Positions 25,559-34,798 of a stretch of 64,000 nucleotides of DNA are shown piece by piece (within the stretch, counting starts at the first letter, position 1; each line of letters begins with the position of its first letter). The stretch is from Pontibacter cellulosilyticus (GTDB taxonomy: Bacteria > Bacteroidota > Bacteroidia > Cytophagales > Hymenobacteraceae). The notes under the pieces are model-generated. The model was not told the origin of the DNA. It made no database searches and saw nothing but the letters and a program-made list of their open reading frames with translations. Made by a program: the position numbers and the translations under genes. The stretch spans positions 186,001 through 250,000 of the forward strand of contig NZ_JACRVF010000003.1 of the NCBI RefSeq assembly GCF_014306105.1, in the 5' to 3' direction.

Positions 25559-26854
25559 ATGAAAAAGCTTCTACTTTCTCTTGGCTTGCTTGCTGGACTC
25601 CAGCTTAGCGCCAGCGCTCAGGTCACATTAGGTGATTTGCCTTATTGGAGACCTTACGATCAACGCGGACTTAACGTATTCGAAACCAGCAAGAAGGATA
25701 CAACGGCCTTCGACGGCATCAAAGTAAGAATTGGAGGTAGCTTCGCGCAGCAGTTCCAGGGCCTGGAGCACAGCAACACAGCTACAGCCAAGTATGATGC
25801 CAACGAGAAAAACGTGAACAAGCTCATTGAAATTGGCAAGAGCTTTAACCTAGCCACAGCCAACATGAACATGGATGTGTTGCTGGCAGACGGTGTTCGC
25901 CTGAACCTTGTTCTATATCTATCATCTAAGCACCACCCTGAAACTTGGGTAAAAGGCGGCTACATGCAGATCGACAAACTGGCCTTCCTTAATAGCCCAA
26001 TGGCTGATAAACTGATGGAGAACCTGACAGTTCGCGTTGGTCACATGGAAGTTAACTACGGCGACGCACACTACAGAAGATCAGATAACGCTCAGGCATT
26101 ACAGAACCCATTCGTAGGTAATTACATCATGGATGCCTTTGCCACTGAAATCGGTGCAGACGTAACATTCCAGAAGAGCGGCTTCTTAGCAGTGGCTGGT
26201 GTTACAGGTGGTGAGATACAGGGTGGCCTGACAAAACCAGGTGAGCGTGCTCCTTCTTACGTTGGTAAGATCGGTTATGATAACTACATGACTGACAAAC
26301 TAAGACTGCGCCTGACAAGCTCTGTATATACAACCAACAGTTCTGTAAGAAACACACTTTACGGTGGCGACAGAGCAGGCTCTAGATACAACCTGGTACT
26401 GGAAAACGAACAGGCTACAACTGCTGCTCAATTCACATCTGGTCGCTTTAACCCTGGCCTGACAGACAACATCACAGCAGTAGTGATCAACCCATTCGTG
26501 AAATTCGGCGGCCTGGAGTTCTTCGGTAACTTTGAAAGAGCTAAAGGTAAGGCAGGCAACGAAAAAGAAGACAGAACCTGGGATCAGATCGGCACAGACT
26601 TACTGTATCGCTTCGGACCAAGAGAAAGCTTCTACGTAGGTGGCCGTTACAACAAAGTAAGCGGACCAATGGCCGGAACAGGCACAGAGGTGAACATTCA
26701 GCGTACAGCGTTCGGTGCAGGCTGGTTTGTAACCAAGAATATCCTTGCCAAAGCAGAGTATGTAAAACAGGAGTATAACAACTTCCCTACAAACCACATC
26801 TACAACGGCGGCGAGTTCAATGGTATAATGCTGGAAGGTGCGATCTCCTTCTAA
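25559..26854 (+). CDS. Outer membrane porin-like beta-barrel protein
   Basis: 431 residues with a signal peptide ending ASAQ (about 1-20). There are alternating strands throughout (VRIGGSFAQQFQGLEHSN, LTVRVGHMEVNYGDAHYRR, KLRLRLTSSVYTTNSS) and a C-terminal aromatic (ISF), as expected of a barrel. The layout resembles the phosphate-selective porin group and other Bacteroidota putative porins, but the solute is unknown. Codon use is richer in ACA/AAC than its neighbours, which fits high expression. It is encoded 7 bp after yceI. Confidence 0.85.
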   Translation: MKKLLLSLGLLAGLQLSASAQVTLGDLPYWRPYDQRGLNVFETSKKDTTAFDGIKVRIGGSFAQQFQGLEHSNTATAKYDANEKNVNKLIEIGKSFNLATANMNMDVLLADGVRLNLVLYLSSKHHPETWVKGGYMQIDKLAFLNSPMADKLMENLTVRVGHMEVNYGDAHYRRSDNAQALQNPFVGNYIMDAFATEIGADVTFQKSGFLAVAGVTGGEIQGGLTKPGERAPSYVGKIGYDNYMTDKLRLRLTSSVYTTNSSVRNTLYGGDRAGSRYNLVLENEQATTAAQFTSGRFNPGLTDNITAVVINPFVKFGGLEFFGNFERAKGKAGNEKEDRTWDQIGTDLLYRFGPRESFYVGGRYNKVSGPMAGTGTEVNIQRTAFGAGWFVTKNILAKAEYVKQEYNNFPTNHIYNGGEFNGIMLEGAISF

Positions 26855-26880
26855 GTTGAAAAAAGCTAAAGTATAAAGTG

Positions 26881-27444
26881 ATGTTACTAGTGCAGTTAAT
26901 GTTGGCGATGCTGACACTCTTATCAGGCGGTAAAGCGAAAGAAGCTTACCTGGTGGTACAGGGAGAACGCATAACAGTGGAGGCAGCAACCTCGCTGGGC
27001 AGCATTAACTGCACTTACACTGGCAACAGGTCTGGCGACACCTTATACATAAATAAGCAGACATTAAAAGGTGAACGCCTCGTGCTAAGCCTACCAGTAA
27101 AAGACTTTGGTTGTGGCAACCTGCTGCTTAACCGCGATTTCCAACGCACACTTAAAGCAGGAAATCATCCGCTGGTGCGGGTAGAGGTGCTAGAGCTAAC
27201 GCAACAAACACAGCAACTAATTGGCACTTTACGCCTGCAATTGGCAGGCAAAACACAGGTGCTGCGCGGTGTCCGCTTCTGTAACCAACCCGGGCAGAAA
27301 CTAAGCACTACCCTTTGCCTGAGCTTCTCTGATTACGAACTGGCTACCCCCAACAAACTGGGAGGGCTGGTTAAGGTAGAGGAAGAGCTCCAGGTAAAAG
27401 TAGAGTTACTGCTGGCACAGCAAAGCAACATAACTTTTAAATAG
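26881..27444 (+). CDS. Second, divergent YceI-like exported protein
   Basis: 187 residues from ATG 26881 (a GTG lies directly before it). A short signal peptide (about 1-20, LLVQLMLAMLTLLSGG) is followed by a YceI-like barrel pattern: GERITVEAATSLGSINC, LVLSLPVKDFGCGNLLLN, NHPLVRVEVLEL, LIGTLRLQLAGKTQVLRGV, LCLSFSDYELATPNKLGGLV. It lacks much of the first protein's conservation and has four cysteines that could form disulfides. It lies 26 bp after the porin stop, ends the three-gene operon, and precedes a terminator. Confidence 0.78.
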   Translation: MLLVQLMLAMLTLLSGGKAKEAYLVVQGERITVEAATSLGSINCTYTGNRSGDTLYINKQTLKGERLVLSLPVKDFGCGNLLLNRDFQRTLKAGNHPLVRVEVLELTQQTQQLIGTLRLQLAGKTQVLRGVRFCNQPGQKLSTTLCLSFSDYELATPNKLGGLVKVEEELQVKVELLLAQQSNITFK

Positions 27445-27504
27445 TACTCCTCTTCTGATCTTTCAGAAAGTGATTTAGATAATGTTAAGGTGGTTGATTT
27501 AAGT

Positions 27505-27545
27505 CTGACAGGCGCTGCTGATTATGGTAGCGCCTGTTCAGTTTT
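27505..27545 (+). terminator. Intrinsic terminator of the YceI-porin operon
   Basis: The hairpin CTGACAGGCGCT / AGCGCCTGTTCAG with a 12-nt loop and one bulged base is followed by TTTTT. Confidence 0.8.
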
Positions 27546-27552
27546 TATGCAT

Positions 27553-27598
27553 CTAGATCAATTCTTTTGCCGGGTCCCAGAACAGTTTCTCAAAATTC
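27553..27598 (-). pseudogene. Remnant of the 3' end of an alkyltransferase-like gene
   Basis: On the minus strand this reads NFEKLFWDPAKELI-stop, against DFEKLFWDPAKELM-stop at the end of the intact gene at 33145-33486. The DNA is 39/46 identical, and most differences fall in third codon positions. Coding similarity stops upstream of this, with an in-frame TAG a few codons further. Both copies have the same orientation and bracket the FecI-FecR-TonB-DUF4249 block. It may be the displaced end of an insertion target or the last trace of a duplicate. Confidence 0.75.
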
Positions 27599-27875
27599 TT
27601 ATAATCCTTCCCTTGGCACTATTTGGCTAATACGAAACAGATAAAGCAACGATAGCAGAAATACTTTGTCATACTACATGATTATCCCTGTATAGTTACC
27701 TTATTCAATTGTTCAGAAATTGCTTCCGTAGATTATGGGTTCTAAAACTGAAAATACTATGAGATTAATCAAAATATGGAAGTAACATCACATGAACAAA
27801 AACAAGGAGCAAGTAAGGCTTGGAAATCTTTAATTTTTATACTTTTATGCTTCATACAATAATCAATCTGGCATT

Positions 27876-28424
27876 ATGCCTGACGAGCAGAACAAACTTA
27901 AAGCATACGAAAGCCTCTTCCGGAGTAATTATAAAAAGCTGTGCAGTCGGGCCTGCCGCATCACAAATGACATGGCTGCTGCGGAGGACCTTGTGCAGGA
28001 AGTATTTGTAAACTTCTGGAACAACACAGAGCGTCAGTTTATAGATACTCCCGAAGCTTATCTCTACACCGCAGTTATTAATAAGGCATTAAATTATACT
28101 ACTAGTCAGAAACGCCGGTTAGAAATAAATGCAAAGTACCTGGAGTTTCAGCCTAAGGCCGGCAACAGCATTGAGCAGGAAATGCTAGATCAGGAGCTCC
28201 AGCAAAAGATTCAACAATCAATAGAAGCTTTGCCCCCTGTGTGCCAGAAAGTATTTTTATTGAGCCGTTATGAGGAAATGAGCCATAAGGAAATTGCGGA
28301 TTTCCTTAACATCTCCCCTAACACCGTGGACAATCACATCAAAAAAGCGCTTGCCATACTTCGGAAAGTGCTCCTGAGCGTGTTCATAACACTATTTGAA
28401 ATTTATTTTCATTTTTTTTCATGA
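27876..28424 (+). CDS. ECF sigma-70 factor (FecI-like)
   Basis: 182 residues. Sigma region 2 is ESLFRSNYKKLCSRACRITN and DMAAAEDLVQEVFVNFWNN. Region 4 is SIEALPPVCQKVFLLSRYEE and SHKEIADFLNISPNTVDNHI. The C-terminal tail is hydrophobic (LLSVFITLFEIYFHFF). It is encoded just before fecR and a TonB receptor with an STN domain, the usual Bacteroidota surface-signalling arrangement in which ligand binding at the receptor releases the sigma factor through FecR. Confidence 0.94.
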   Translation: MPDEQNKLKAYESLFRSNYKKLCSRACRITNDMAAAEDLVQEVFVNFWNNTERQFIDTPEAYLYTAVINKALNYTTSQKRRLEINAKYLEFQPKAGNSIEQEMLDQELQQKIQQSIEALPPVCQKVFLLSRYEEMSHKEIADFLNISPNTVDNHIKKALAILRKVLLSVFITLFEIYFHFFS

Positions 28425-28543
28425 GAGAGTAGCGGTAAAGAAATTCTCACCTGTCATCTCTATGAATAACACGAACTATAAGGTGCCCCTGGCGGAAGCC
28501 TCCAAGCTAGAAACAAACTTTTATAAACCAAGCGCTATCAGAT

Positions 28544-29527
28544 ATGGAGGGTAAATATTGGGACATTGTAACTAGACAACTGGCCGGTAAGGCCAGTGCG
28601 TCAGAGTTACAGAAACTTGAAGACTGGTTAGCAGAGTCGCCGGAGCATAAGGCCGATTACCAGGCGCAAAAACGCCTCTGGCAGTTAACACCTCCTTCGG
28701 AGATAGCTGATACAGACGTAGAGGCCGCCTGGAAAAAAGTAAAAAGCCAGCTGGTAGATAAGCAACCTGCTAAAGTAATCTCTATTTATCAGAATGTTTG
28801 GCGTGTGGCTGCTTCTATCATTTTGTTAATTGGCGTATTGTGGCTGGCTAAGTACTTTCTATTCCCGCACTTTGGTATGGAGGTAGTCGAGTCAGGTAAC
28901 AGGCGAATAGCAGTTGTATTACCCGATAATAGCCAGGTATGGCTAAACAAAGGCAGTAAGCTCATTTATGATAAGGATTTTGATAGAAATGAACGGAACG
29001 TGCAGTTAGAGGGTGAAGCATTCTTTGAAGTAAAACGTGATGTAGAGCGTCCTTTTATTATTCATTCAAATGAAGCACAAACAAAAGTACTAGGCACCTC
29101 TTTTAACTTGCGTGCCTATCCGGATGAACCGCTGGTTGAATTGGCTGTGGCAACAGGAAAAGTTGCTTTTAGCTTAAAGGAACAGAAGAAAGAGGTTATT
29201 GTAACACCAGGATTTGCGGTACAACTTAATACTCTGAGCAACGAGTTAAGAAAAGAGGAGATTCCAGGAGAAAATGCATGGGCCTGGAAAACAGGTAAGC
29301 TTCAATTCGCAAATGAGGAGCTAAAGAACATACTGCCTGTCTTGGAGCGATATTATGACACAGAAATAGAATTAAAGAATAGTGCATTAGGTACCTGCCG
29401 TTTTACTGGCACTTTTCAGCAGGCTGATCTTGAAGAGGTTTTACAGGTATTGACAGCAACTATGCAGTTAAAATACATTGAGCAGGATAAGCAGGGTTAT
29501 TCCTTAACCGGACAAGGCTGCAAATAA
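28544..29527 (+). CDS. FecR family anti-sigma factor
   Basis: 327 residues. The N-terminal cytoplasmic part (about 1-83; LEDWLAESPEHKADYQAQKR) is followed by one transmembrane helix (about 86-106, ASIILLIGVLWLAKYFLF). The periplasmic FecR domain reads VVLPDNSQVWLNKGSKLIYD, ERNVQLEGEAFFEVKRD and TKVLGTSFNLRAY. A C-terminal domain (DUF4974 type) contains LEEVLQVLTATMQLKY. It should bind the sigma factor encoded 119 bp upstream and read the state of the receptor encoded 24 bp downstream. Confidence 0.95.
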   Translation: MEGKYWDIVTRQLAGKASASELQKLEDWLAESPEHKADYQAQKRLWQLTPPSEIADTDVEAAWKKVKSQLVDKQPAKVISIYQNVWRVAASIILLIGVLWLAKYFLFPHFGMEVVESGNRRIAVVLPDNSQVWLNKGSKLIYDKDFDRNERNVQLEGEAFFEVKRDVERPFIIHSNEAQTKVLGTSFNLRAYPDEPLVELAVATGKVAFSLKEQKKEVIVTPGFAVQLNTLSNELRKEEIPGENAWAWKTGKLQFANEELKNILPVLERYYDTEIELKNSALGTCRFTGTFQQADLEEVLQVLTATMQLKYIEQDKQGYSLTGQGCK

Positions 29528-29551
29528 CAAACGTAACAGATTTATTAGCCA

Positions 29552-32230
29552 ATGAGTAAACATTTACTATGCTTCAGCGTGGGGTGGCTCGCCTTTGCCC
29601 TTTCTGTACTGGCTCAGACTTCCGTGCTGGACCAACGGGTGACGGTACACCAGCGTAATGCCACCATTCAGGAGGTACTCGCAGAACTTTCAGAAAAGTA
29701 TAAGATCAGCTTCTCCTACAGCAGCAATTTAGTGCCGGTACAAAAAAAGGTAAACCTGCAAACCGGACAAAGACCGTTGCGGCATGTACTGGATGAGTTA
29801 TTGCGCGGCACTAATACAAACTATAGCCTGATCGGGGGCCAGATTATTCTTCAACCGGCAAAGCAATTGCCTGGCAAAAAAGAGAAAGAGTGGTATACTA
29901 TCAGCGGATATGTGATTGATGAAGCCTCTGGCGAGGCCCTGGCAGGCGCCACCATAACAGAGGGTGTAACAGGAACCTCCAGTAACGCTTATGGCTTTTA
30001 CAGCTTACAGACGACCGCAGGGCAGCCACAACTACAGATCCGCTACTTAGGATATACACCACTGCAAATACAACTTGCACCTATTACCCAGGATACGGTT
30101 ATTATATGGAAACTGCAGGCGAATGCAAACCAGCTAAGTGAGGTAGCAGTAACTGCCGAAAAAATAACTGACCTGCAGCAGGCAAACCGCCTCTCTATGC
30201 GCAGCCATGAGATAAAGCAGCTGCCCCGATTTATGGGTGAGGCCGATGCCATTAAAGCGCTACAGCTTATGCCTGGAGTACAGGAAGGCCGGGAAGGTTC
30301 TTCTGACCTCATCGTACGTGGCGGCAGCCCCGACCAGAACCTGATTCTGCTTGATGGAGTGCCTGTATACAATGTATCGCACTTGCTAGGCACCTTTTCT
30401 GTCTTCAACCCTGATGCTATCAAAAATGTGGACCTGATTAAAGGCGGGTTTCCTGCCCCTTATGGCGGCAGGTTATCTTCAGTGATAGATGTGCAGCTGA
30501 AAGAAGGTAATAATAAGCATTTTGCAGGCGAAGGCGCTGTTGGTCTTATCTCCTCTAAACTACTTCTGGAAGGCCCGATTAAAAATGATAAAACTTCTTT
30601 TCTCATTGCAGGCCGCCGTACCTATCTCGATCTGCTTGCTATGGCAGCAGCAGCCATGAGCGGAGAATCAATACCCCACTACAACTTCGGAGACCTAAAC
30701 GCAAAGGTAAACCATACTTTCTCTGCTAAAGACAGAATATACCTGAGCCTGTATGGTGGCCAGGATAAATTTAATGACAACTATTCCTTTGAGCGGTTAG
30801 CCGAGAGTGAAGAACAGAAGTTTAATATGCGTTGGGGCAACACTACCGGCGCATTACGTTGGAACCATGTCTACGGCCCCAGGTTGTTTAGCAACATAAC
30901 CCTCATACACAGCCGCTACAGCTTCAGACAGGTCAGCGAAGTGGAGCGAAAGCAGGTTGATAATACTACATCACGTACAACTAACTACTCCTCCAGTATA
31001 AAAGACTGGGGGGCCAAGGCTGATTTTGATTTTGCAGCCACAAACAGGCATAAAATACGATTTGGAACCAGCTACACCTACCATAATTTCAGGCCGGAAT
31101 CTGTTCTACTGCAGACTGATACCTTAACGCTTACATCAGATTCCTTTTCAAAAATAATAGCTCATGAGTTTTATACTTATGCAGATGACCAAATTCAGTT
31201 AAGTGAGCGTCTACAGGCAATCCTGGGACTACATTTTTCAGGATTCACTGTTAACGGCCGGACCTTTACGTCGCTGCAGCCGCGCCTCGGCCTGGGTTAT
31301 ACATCTCCAAAAGGATTTAGCATCAGGGGCTCCTTTGCTACCATGGCGCAGTACATGCACCTCCTCAGCAATACATCTACGGGCACTCCAACCGATGTAT
31401 GGGCACCTTCCACCGATAAGGTTAAGCCACAGCGCTCGTGGCAAGCCACCTTAGGTGCAGCTGCGCTACTAAAGCAGGATCAACTGGAGCTTACATCCGA
31501 TCTGTACTATAAAGAGATGAAGGATATAGCTGAATTCAAAGATGGTGCGGATTTTATAACGGACTTTATGCGAAGTGGGCCTAAAACCAATTTTGCTAAT
31601 TTTGTTGCCCCGCCCTATGAAACCCGAATAGTTAGCGGCAGAGGATGGACCTACGGCTCTGAATGGATGCTGCGCAAGCGACAAGGAAAAACCACAGGTT
31701 GGGTCAGCTATACTCTGGCCTGGTCGTGGCGCCAGTTGGATAGCATCAACTTCAATCAGAAATACCCTTACACCTACGACAGCCGGCATAGCGGCTCTGT
31801 GGTTATCAACCACCAGTTCAATGAGAAGTGGAGCATTGGAGGAAGCTGGATATACCGGACAGGTTATATGACAACACTGCCTCTGACCCGCTATAAAGCT
31901 TACAACGAGTATAAGGACCCACCTGGCTCAAGTTCATCTTACATCGCTAACGTGGACCATGTAGGAGAGCGGAACAACTACCGCATGCCTTCTTATCACC
32001 GTCTGGACCTGAGCCTAACCCACACAAAAAAGAAAAAATGGGGAGAGCGTTACTGGAATTTATCAGTGTACAATGCCTACAACCGACAAAACCCATACTT
32101 CCTGCAGCTAAGTGAAAACAGCAGAGAGAGCACTGGCAACGATGGTAGCAGTTCTTCACGAACACGCTACTTATATCAAACTTCCTTGTTACCGATTCTG
32201 CCTTCCTTTAGTTATGGCTTCAAATTCTAG
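29552..32230 (+). CDS. TonB-dependent receptor with STN signalling domain
   Basis: 892 residues with a signal peptide ending VLAQ (about 1-22). The STN domain (about 28-105; ATIQEVLAELSEKYKISFSY) is the part expected to contact FecR. Next come a carboxypeptidase-regulatory-like domain (about 113-200; GEALAGATITEGVTG), the plug (about 215-325; DLIVRGGSPDQNLILLDG) and a 22-strand-type barrel ending FSYGFKF. It imports an unknown ligand across the outer membrane. It is followed 11 bp later by a DUF4249 lipoprotein, a frequent partner of this receptor class. Confidence 0.95.
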   Translation: MSKHLLCFSVGWLAFALSVLAQTSVLDQRVTVHQRNATIQEVLAELSEKYKISFSYSSNLVPVQKKVNLQTGQRPLRHVLDELLRGTNTNYSLIGGQIILQPAKQLPGKKEKEWYTISGYVIDEASGEALAGATITEGVTGTSSNAYGFYSLQTTAGQPQLQIRYLGYTPLQIQLAPITQDTVIIWKLQANANQLSEVAVTAEKITDLQQANRLSMRSHEIKQLPRFMGEADAIKALQLMPGVQEGREGSSDLIVRGGSPDQNLILLDGVPVYNVSHLLGTFSVFNPDAIKNVDLIKGGFPAPYGGRLSSVIDVQLKEGNNKHFAGEGAVGLISSKLLLEGPIKNDKTSFLIAGRRTYLDLLAMAAAAMSGESIPHYNFGDLNAKVNHTFSAKDRIYLSLYGGQDKFNDNYSFERLAESEEQKFNMRWGNTTGALRWNHVYGPRLFSNITLIHSRYSFRQVSEVERKQVDNTTSRTTNYSSSIKDWGAKADFDFAATNRHKIRFGTSYTYHNFRPESVLLQTDTLTLTSDSFSKIIAHEFYTYADDQIQLSERLQAILGLHFSGFTVNGRTFTSLQPRLGLGYTSPKGFSIRGSFATMAQYMHLLSNTSTGTPTDVWAPSTDKVKPQRSWQATLGAAALLKQDQLELTSDLYYKEMKDIAEFKDGADFITDFMRSGPKTNFANFVAPPYETRIVSGRGWTYGSEWMLRKRQGKTTGWVSYTLAWSWRQLDSINFNQKYPYTYDSRHSGSVVINHQFNEKWSIGGSWIYRTGYMTTLPLTRYKAYNEYKDPPGSSSSYIANVDHVGERNNYRMPSYHRLDLSLTHTKKKKWGERYWNLSVYNAYNRQNPYFLQLSENSRESTGNDGSSSSRTRYLYQTSLLPILPSFSYGFKF

Positions 32231-32241
32231 TTCTTGCAATC

Positions 32242-33099
32242 ATGAGAAAAAGCACATTTAACCTATGCCTGTTGTTTAGTTCTGCACTTTTGCTGTGGAA
32301 CTGTACCAATGTAATAGAACTTGAACTACCTGAGCATAAGCAACGCCTTGTAGTAAATGGCGTCTTTAACCCGGACAGCACCTGGAGCATTGATATTAGT
32401 GGCAGTCAGAGTGCTCTCTCCAATAAGCCTTACGAGCAGGTACAACACGCAACGGTTGGCGTGTACCAGGGCGATAGATTTTTGTACAACCTGCCTCATA
32501 TAGGAAACGGAAAGTACAAAGCTCAAGAAACTACGCCAAAAGAACTTGAGCATTACACACTCAAAGTGTCAGCGCCAGGTTACCCGGAAGTTCAGGCCTC
32601 AGGATTTGCTCCCGCCAAGCCTGCTGTTAGCTATCTCAAAGGTAAAATAATTAACACTTCTGATGGTTCACGAGAAGTAGAGTTAACCTTTGTGCTGAAT
32701 GACGTGCCCGACTTGCAGAACTATTACTTTATTAGCGCCTTTTACAATGATACCAGTTATTATAATAACCAGGTCTACAAGCACTACACAAGCATAAGCT
32801 TTGAGGCACCTGTCGAGCATGAGTTCAGCCTAGGCTGGCTCTATTTTTTCAGCGATAAATTGATAGATGGAAAATCTGTTCCGCTAAAGATACGCACCGG
32901 ATACCCTGGGAAAGGAAAACTTTTATACTTTAACATAGCGCAGGCTAGCCCTGACTATTACCATTATGTAAGAACACTAACAAAACAGGCTACTATTGAT
33001 AGCTTTTCACACTCGCCTACCGCGGTACATAATAATATCCAGAACGGTTACGGGGTTTTCGCTGGCCATACTATCCACACTTTCCGCATCCGGTTTTAG
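32242..33099 (+). CDS. DUF4249 lipoprotein
   Basis: 285 residues, lipobox LLLWNC (Cys21). The start matches DUF4249 proteins: IELELPEHKQRLVVNGVFNP, then an Ig-like segment (ATVGVYQGDRFLYNL) and a GKYKAQETTPKELEHYTLKV segment. DUF4249 lipoproteins are commonly encoded directly after STN-type TonB receptors, as here. They are thought to sit on the receptor at the cell surface. It ends the four-gene set and is convergent with the alkyltransferase-like gene 45 bp away. Confidence 0.9.
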   Translation: MRKSTFNLCLLFSSALLLWNCTNVIELELPEHKQRLVVNGVFNPDSTWSIDISGSQSALSNKPYEQVQHATVGVYQGDRFLYNLPHIGNGKYKAQETTPKELEHYTLKVSAPGYPEVQASGFAPAKPAVSYLKGKIINTSDGSREVELTFVLNDVPDLQNYYFISAFYNDTSYYNNQVYKHYTSISFEAPVEHEFSLGWLYFFSDKLIDGKSVPLKIRTGYPGKGKLLYFNIAQASPDYYHYVRTLTKQATIDSFSHSPTAVHNNIQNGYGVFAGHTIHTFRIRF

Positions 33100-33144
33100 A
33101 GGTACGACTTGAACTCCTGAGACAAATTTTGCAACCTTTACGTA

Positions 33145-33486
33145 CTACATCAGTTCCTTCGCCGGGTCCCAGAATAGTTTCTCAAAGTCCACTATCTGGT
33201 TATTTTCCACCTTTACCCCGTCCTGCTCCAGGCGTTCCTGCATGGCATTGGGCGCATCAAAGTGCTGGCTTCCCGTCAGCATCCCTATCCGGTTCACTAC
33301 CCGGTGCGCCGGAATTTGGGTCATAGGGTGCGAGGCGATCAGGGCCCAGCCAACCATGCGCGCTGAGCCCTTGGAGCCCAGGTAGCTGGCAATAGCACCG
33401 TAAGAGGTAACCCTGCCTTTCGGTATCAGCTTCACCACTTCGTACACATCCTGGAAAAAATTTTTCTTCTGACTGTTTTCGCTCAT
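33145..33486 (-). CDS. Alkyltransferase-like (ATL) DNA-repair protein
   Basis: 113 residues from the ATG at 33486 (MSENSQKKNFF); an upstream TTG is less likely. It has the DNA-binding domain of O6-alkylguanine transferases: VYEVVKLIPKGRVTSYGAIA (helix-turn-helix), arginine finger ARMVGWAL, and IPAHRVVNR where repair enzymes have PCHRV. The alkyl-accepting Cys is Ala, so it should bind O6-alkylguanine without transfer and hand lesions to nucleotide excision repair, as ATL proteins do. An exact -7 element lies upstream (forward CAAAACTA, 33544-33551). Its 3' end is echoed at 27553. Confidence 0.93.
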   Translation of the reverse strand: MSENSQKKNFFQDVYEVVKLIPKGRVTSYGAIASYLGSKGSARMVGWALIASHPMTQIPAHRVVNRIGMLTGSQHFDAPNAMQERLEQDGVKVENNQIVDFEKLFWDPAKELM

Positions 33487-33603
33487 AGCGGGACTAATTT
33501 CTTCTCCTAACTGTTTAAACACAGAAAGTAGTTGTCTGTCGGGCAAAACTACCTATTAGTAGAGGACTAAACCCGACTGTTTTTGTTTAACCCTTCTTGT
33601 AAG

Positions 33604-33611
33604 TAACTTTA
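33604..33611 (+). promoter_or_regulatory. Candidate promoter of the RND efflux operon
   Basis: TAACTTTA (33604-33611, 7/8 match to TAnnTTTG) lies 18 nt after TTTG at 33582-33585 and about 107 bp before the adaptor ATG at 33719. Confidence 0.4.
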
Positions 33612-33718
33612 AACGTTTTCTTGTTTACCTAGTCTAAGACAAGGGATCTTGTAGCTGATGCATTACTCCAGGACTAGTAAATATAACACATTACCTATAA
33701 AACTCTGAAACAATTTAG

Positions 33719-34798
33719 ATGAGCAAACCTGTTAAATCCATTCTTATACTTGTAGCCGTTGTAGCTGTTGGCTACCTGCTCTACTCCAAACTATTAGCAG
33801 GCGAGGACAAACCGGCAGCAGGCGGCGGGGGTGGTGGCCCGATGGCTCAGAAAGTAGCTGTAGACGTTTTTGTGGTCTCTCCCACTGCCTACCAGAACAA
33901 TATCGCCTCTACAGGCACCGTGCTTCCGAATGAGGAGGTAGAGCTGCGCAGCGAAGTAGCAGGTCGTGTAACTAACATAAATTTCCAGGAAGGCAGCCGT
34001 GTACGCAAAGGCCAGTTACTGTTTACCGTTAATGCTGCCGAAATGCAGGCGCAGCTGCAGAAGCTGCAGTCTAATCAGAAGCTTTACCGCGATATGGAAG
34101 AGCGCCAGCGTACACTGCTGGAGAAAGACTACATCAGCAGACAGGAGTATGACCAGGTTAGCAACCAGCTTGCAACTGCCACTGCCGATATACAGGCCTT
34201 GAAAGCTTCTCTTGCCAAGGCTTATGTAAGAGCTCCTTTTGATGGTGTTATTGGTTTGCGCCAGGTAAGTGAGGGCAGTTACGTAACAGCCTCCTCGCCT
34301 ATTGCACAAATAGTAGACATCAGCCCGGTAAAAATAGAATTCGCTGTACCGGGCCGCTATAGCCAGCAGATAAAAGAAGGTGACAAAATTACCTTTACCG
34401 CAGAAGGCAGTCCTAAAGAATATGAGGCTACCATTTACGCCACACAACCCATCATAGATCCTGCTACCAGAACCATGCAGGTACGCGCCCTTTACGATAA
34501 TAAAAATGAAGAAGTGAAGCCGGGTGCCTTTGTTAAGGTAAATCTTGGCCTGGAAGAAGTAAACGAAGCTATACTTATCCCTACAGAGGCAATTATACCG
34601 GAGGCTACAGGCCATAAGGTATTCTTAGCCAAAGGCGGTAAGGCTGTACCTCAAATGGTAAAAATCGGACAGCGTTCTGAGCGTTTTATCCAGATTCTGG
34701 ACGGTCTTGCTCCCGGTGATTCTGTTATACAGTCTGGTGTGCTGCAGGCGCGGCCTGGTGCCGACCTGACGATCAGGAAAGTAAAAACAGGAGAATAA
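33719..34798 (+). CDS. RND efflux periplasmic adaptor (membrane fusion protein)
   Basis: 359 residues. One N-terminal hydrophobic helix (about 6-23) and a Gly-rich linker (GGGGGGP) lead to the lipoyl halves (TGTVLPNEEVELRSEVAGRV; FDGVIGLRQVSEGSYVTASS). These are split by a coiled-coil hairpin (about 103-160; MEERQRTLLEKDYISRQEYD). Beta-barrel and membrane-proximal domains follow (IPTEAIIPEATGHKVFLAKG). It links the inner membrane RND pump to the TolC-type channel. It is the first gene of a three-gene operon, with a 246-bp gap before the pump gene. Confidence 0.95.
   Translation: MSKPVKSILILVAVVAVGYLLYSKLLAGEDKPAAGGGGGGPMAQKVAVDVFVVSPTAYQNNIASTGTVLPNEEVELRSEVAGRVTNINFQEGSRVRKGQLLFTVNAAEMQAQLQKLQSNQKLYRDMEERQRTLLEKDYISRQEYDQVSNQLATATADIQALKASLAKAYVRAPFDGVIGLRQVSEGSYVTASSPIAQIVDISPVKIEFAVPGRYSQQIKEGDKITFTAEGSPKEYEATIYATQPIIDPATRTMQVRALYDNKNEEVKPGAFVKVNLGLEEVNEAILIPTEAIIPEATGHKVFLAKGGKAVPQMVKIGQRSERFIQILDGLAPGDSVIQSGVLQARPGADLTIRKVKTGE

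Noticed and set aside
27445..33200. Integrative element with integrase around the FecI-TonB block
   Set aside because: No integrase, recombinase, transfer gene or tRNA is present; only the repeated gene end supports insertion.
34016..34615. 199-codon open frame on the minus strand
   Set aside because: Shadow of the RND adaptor gene.
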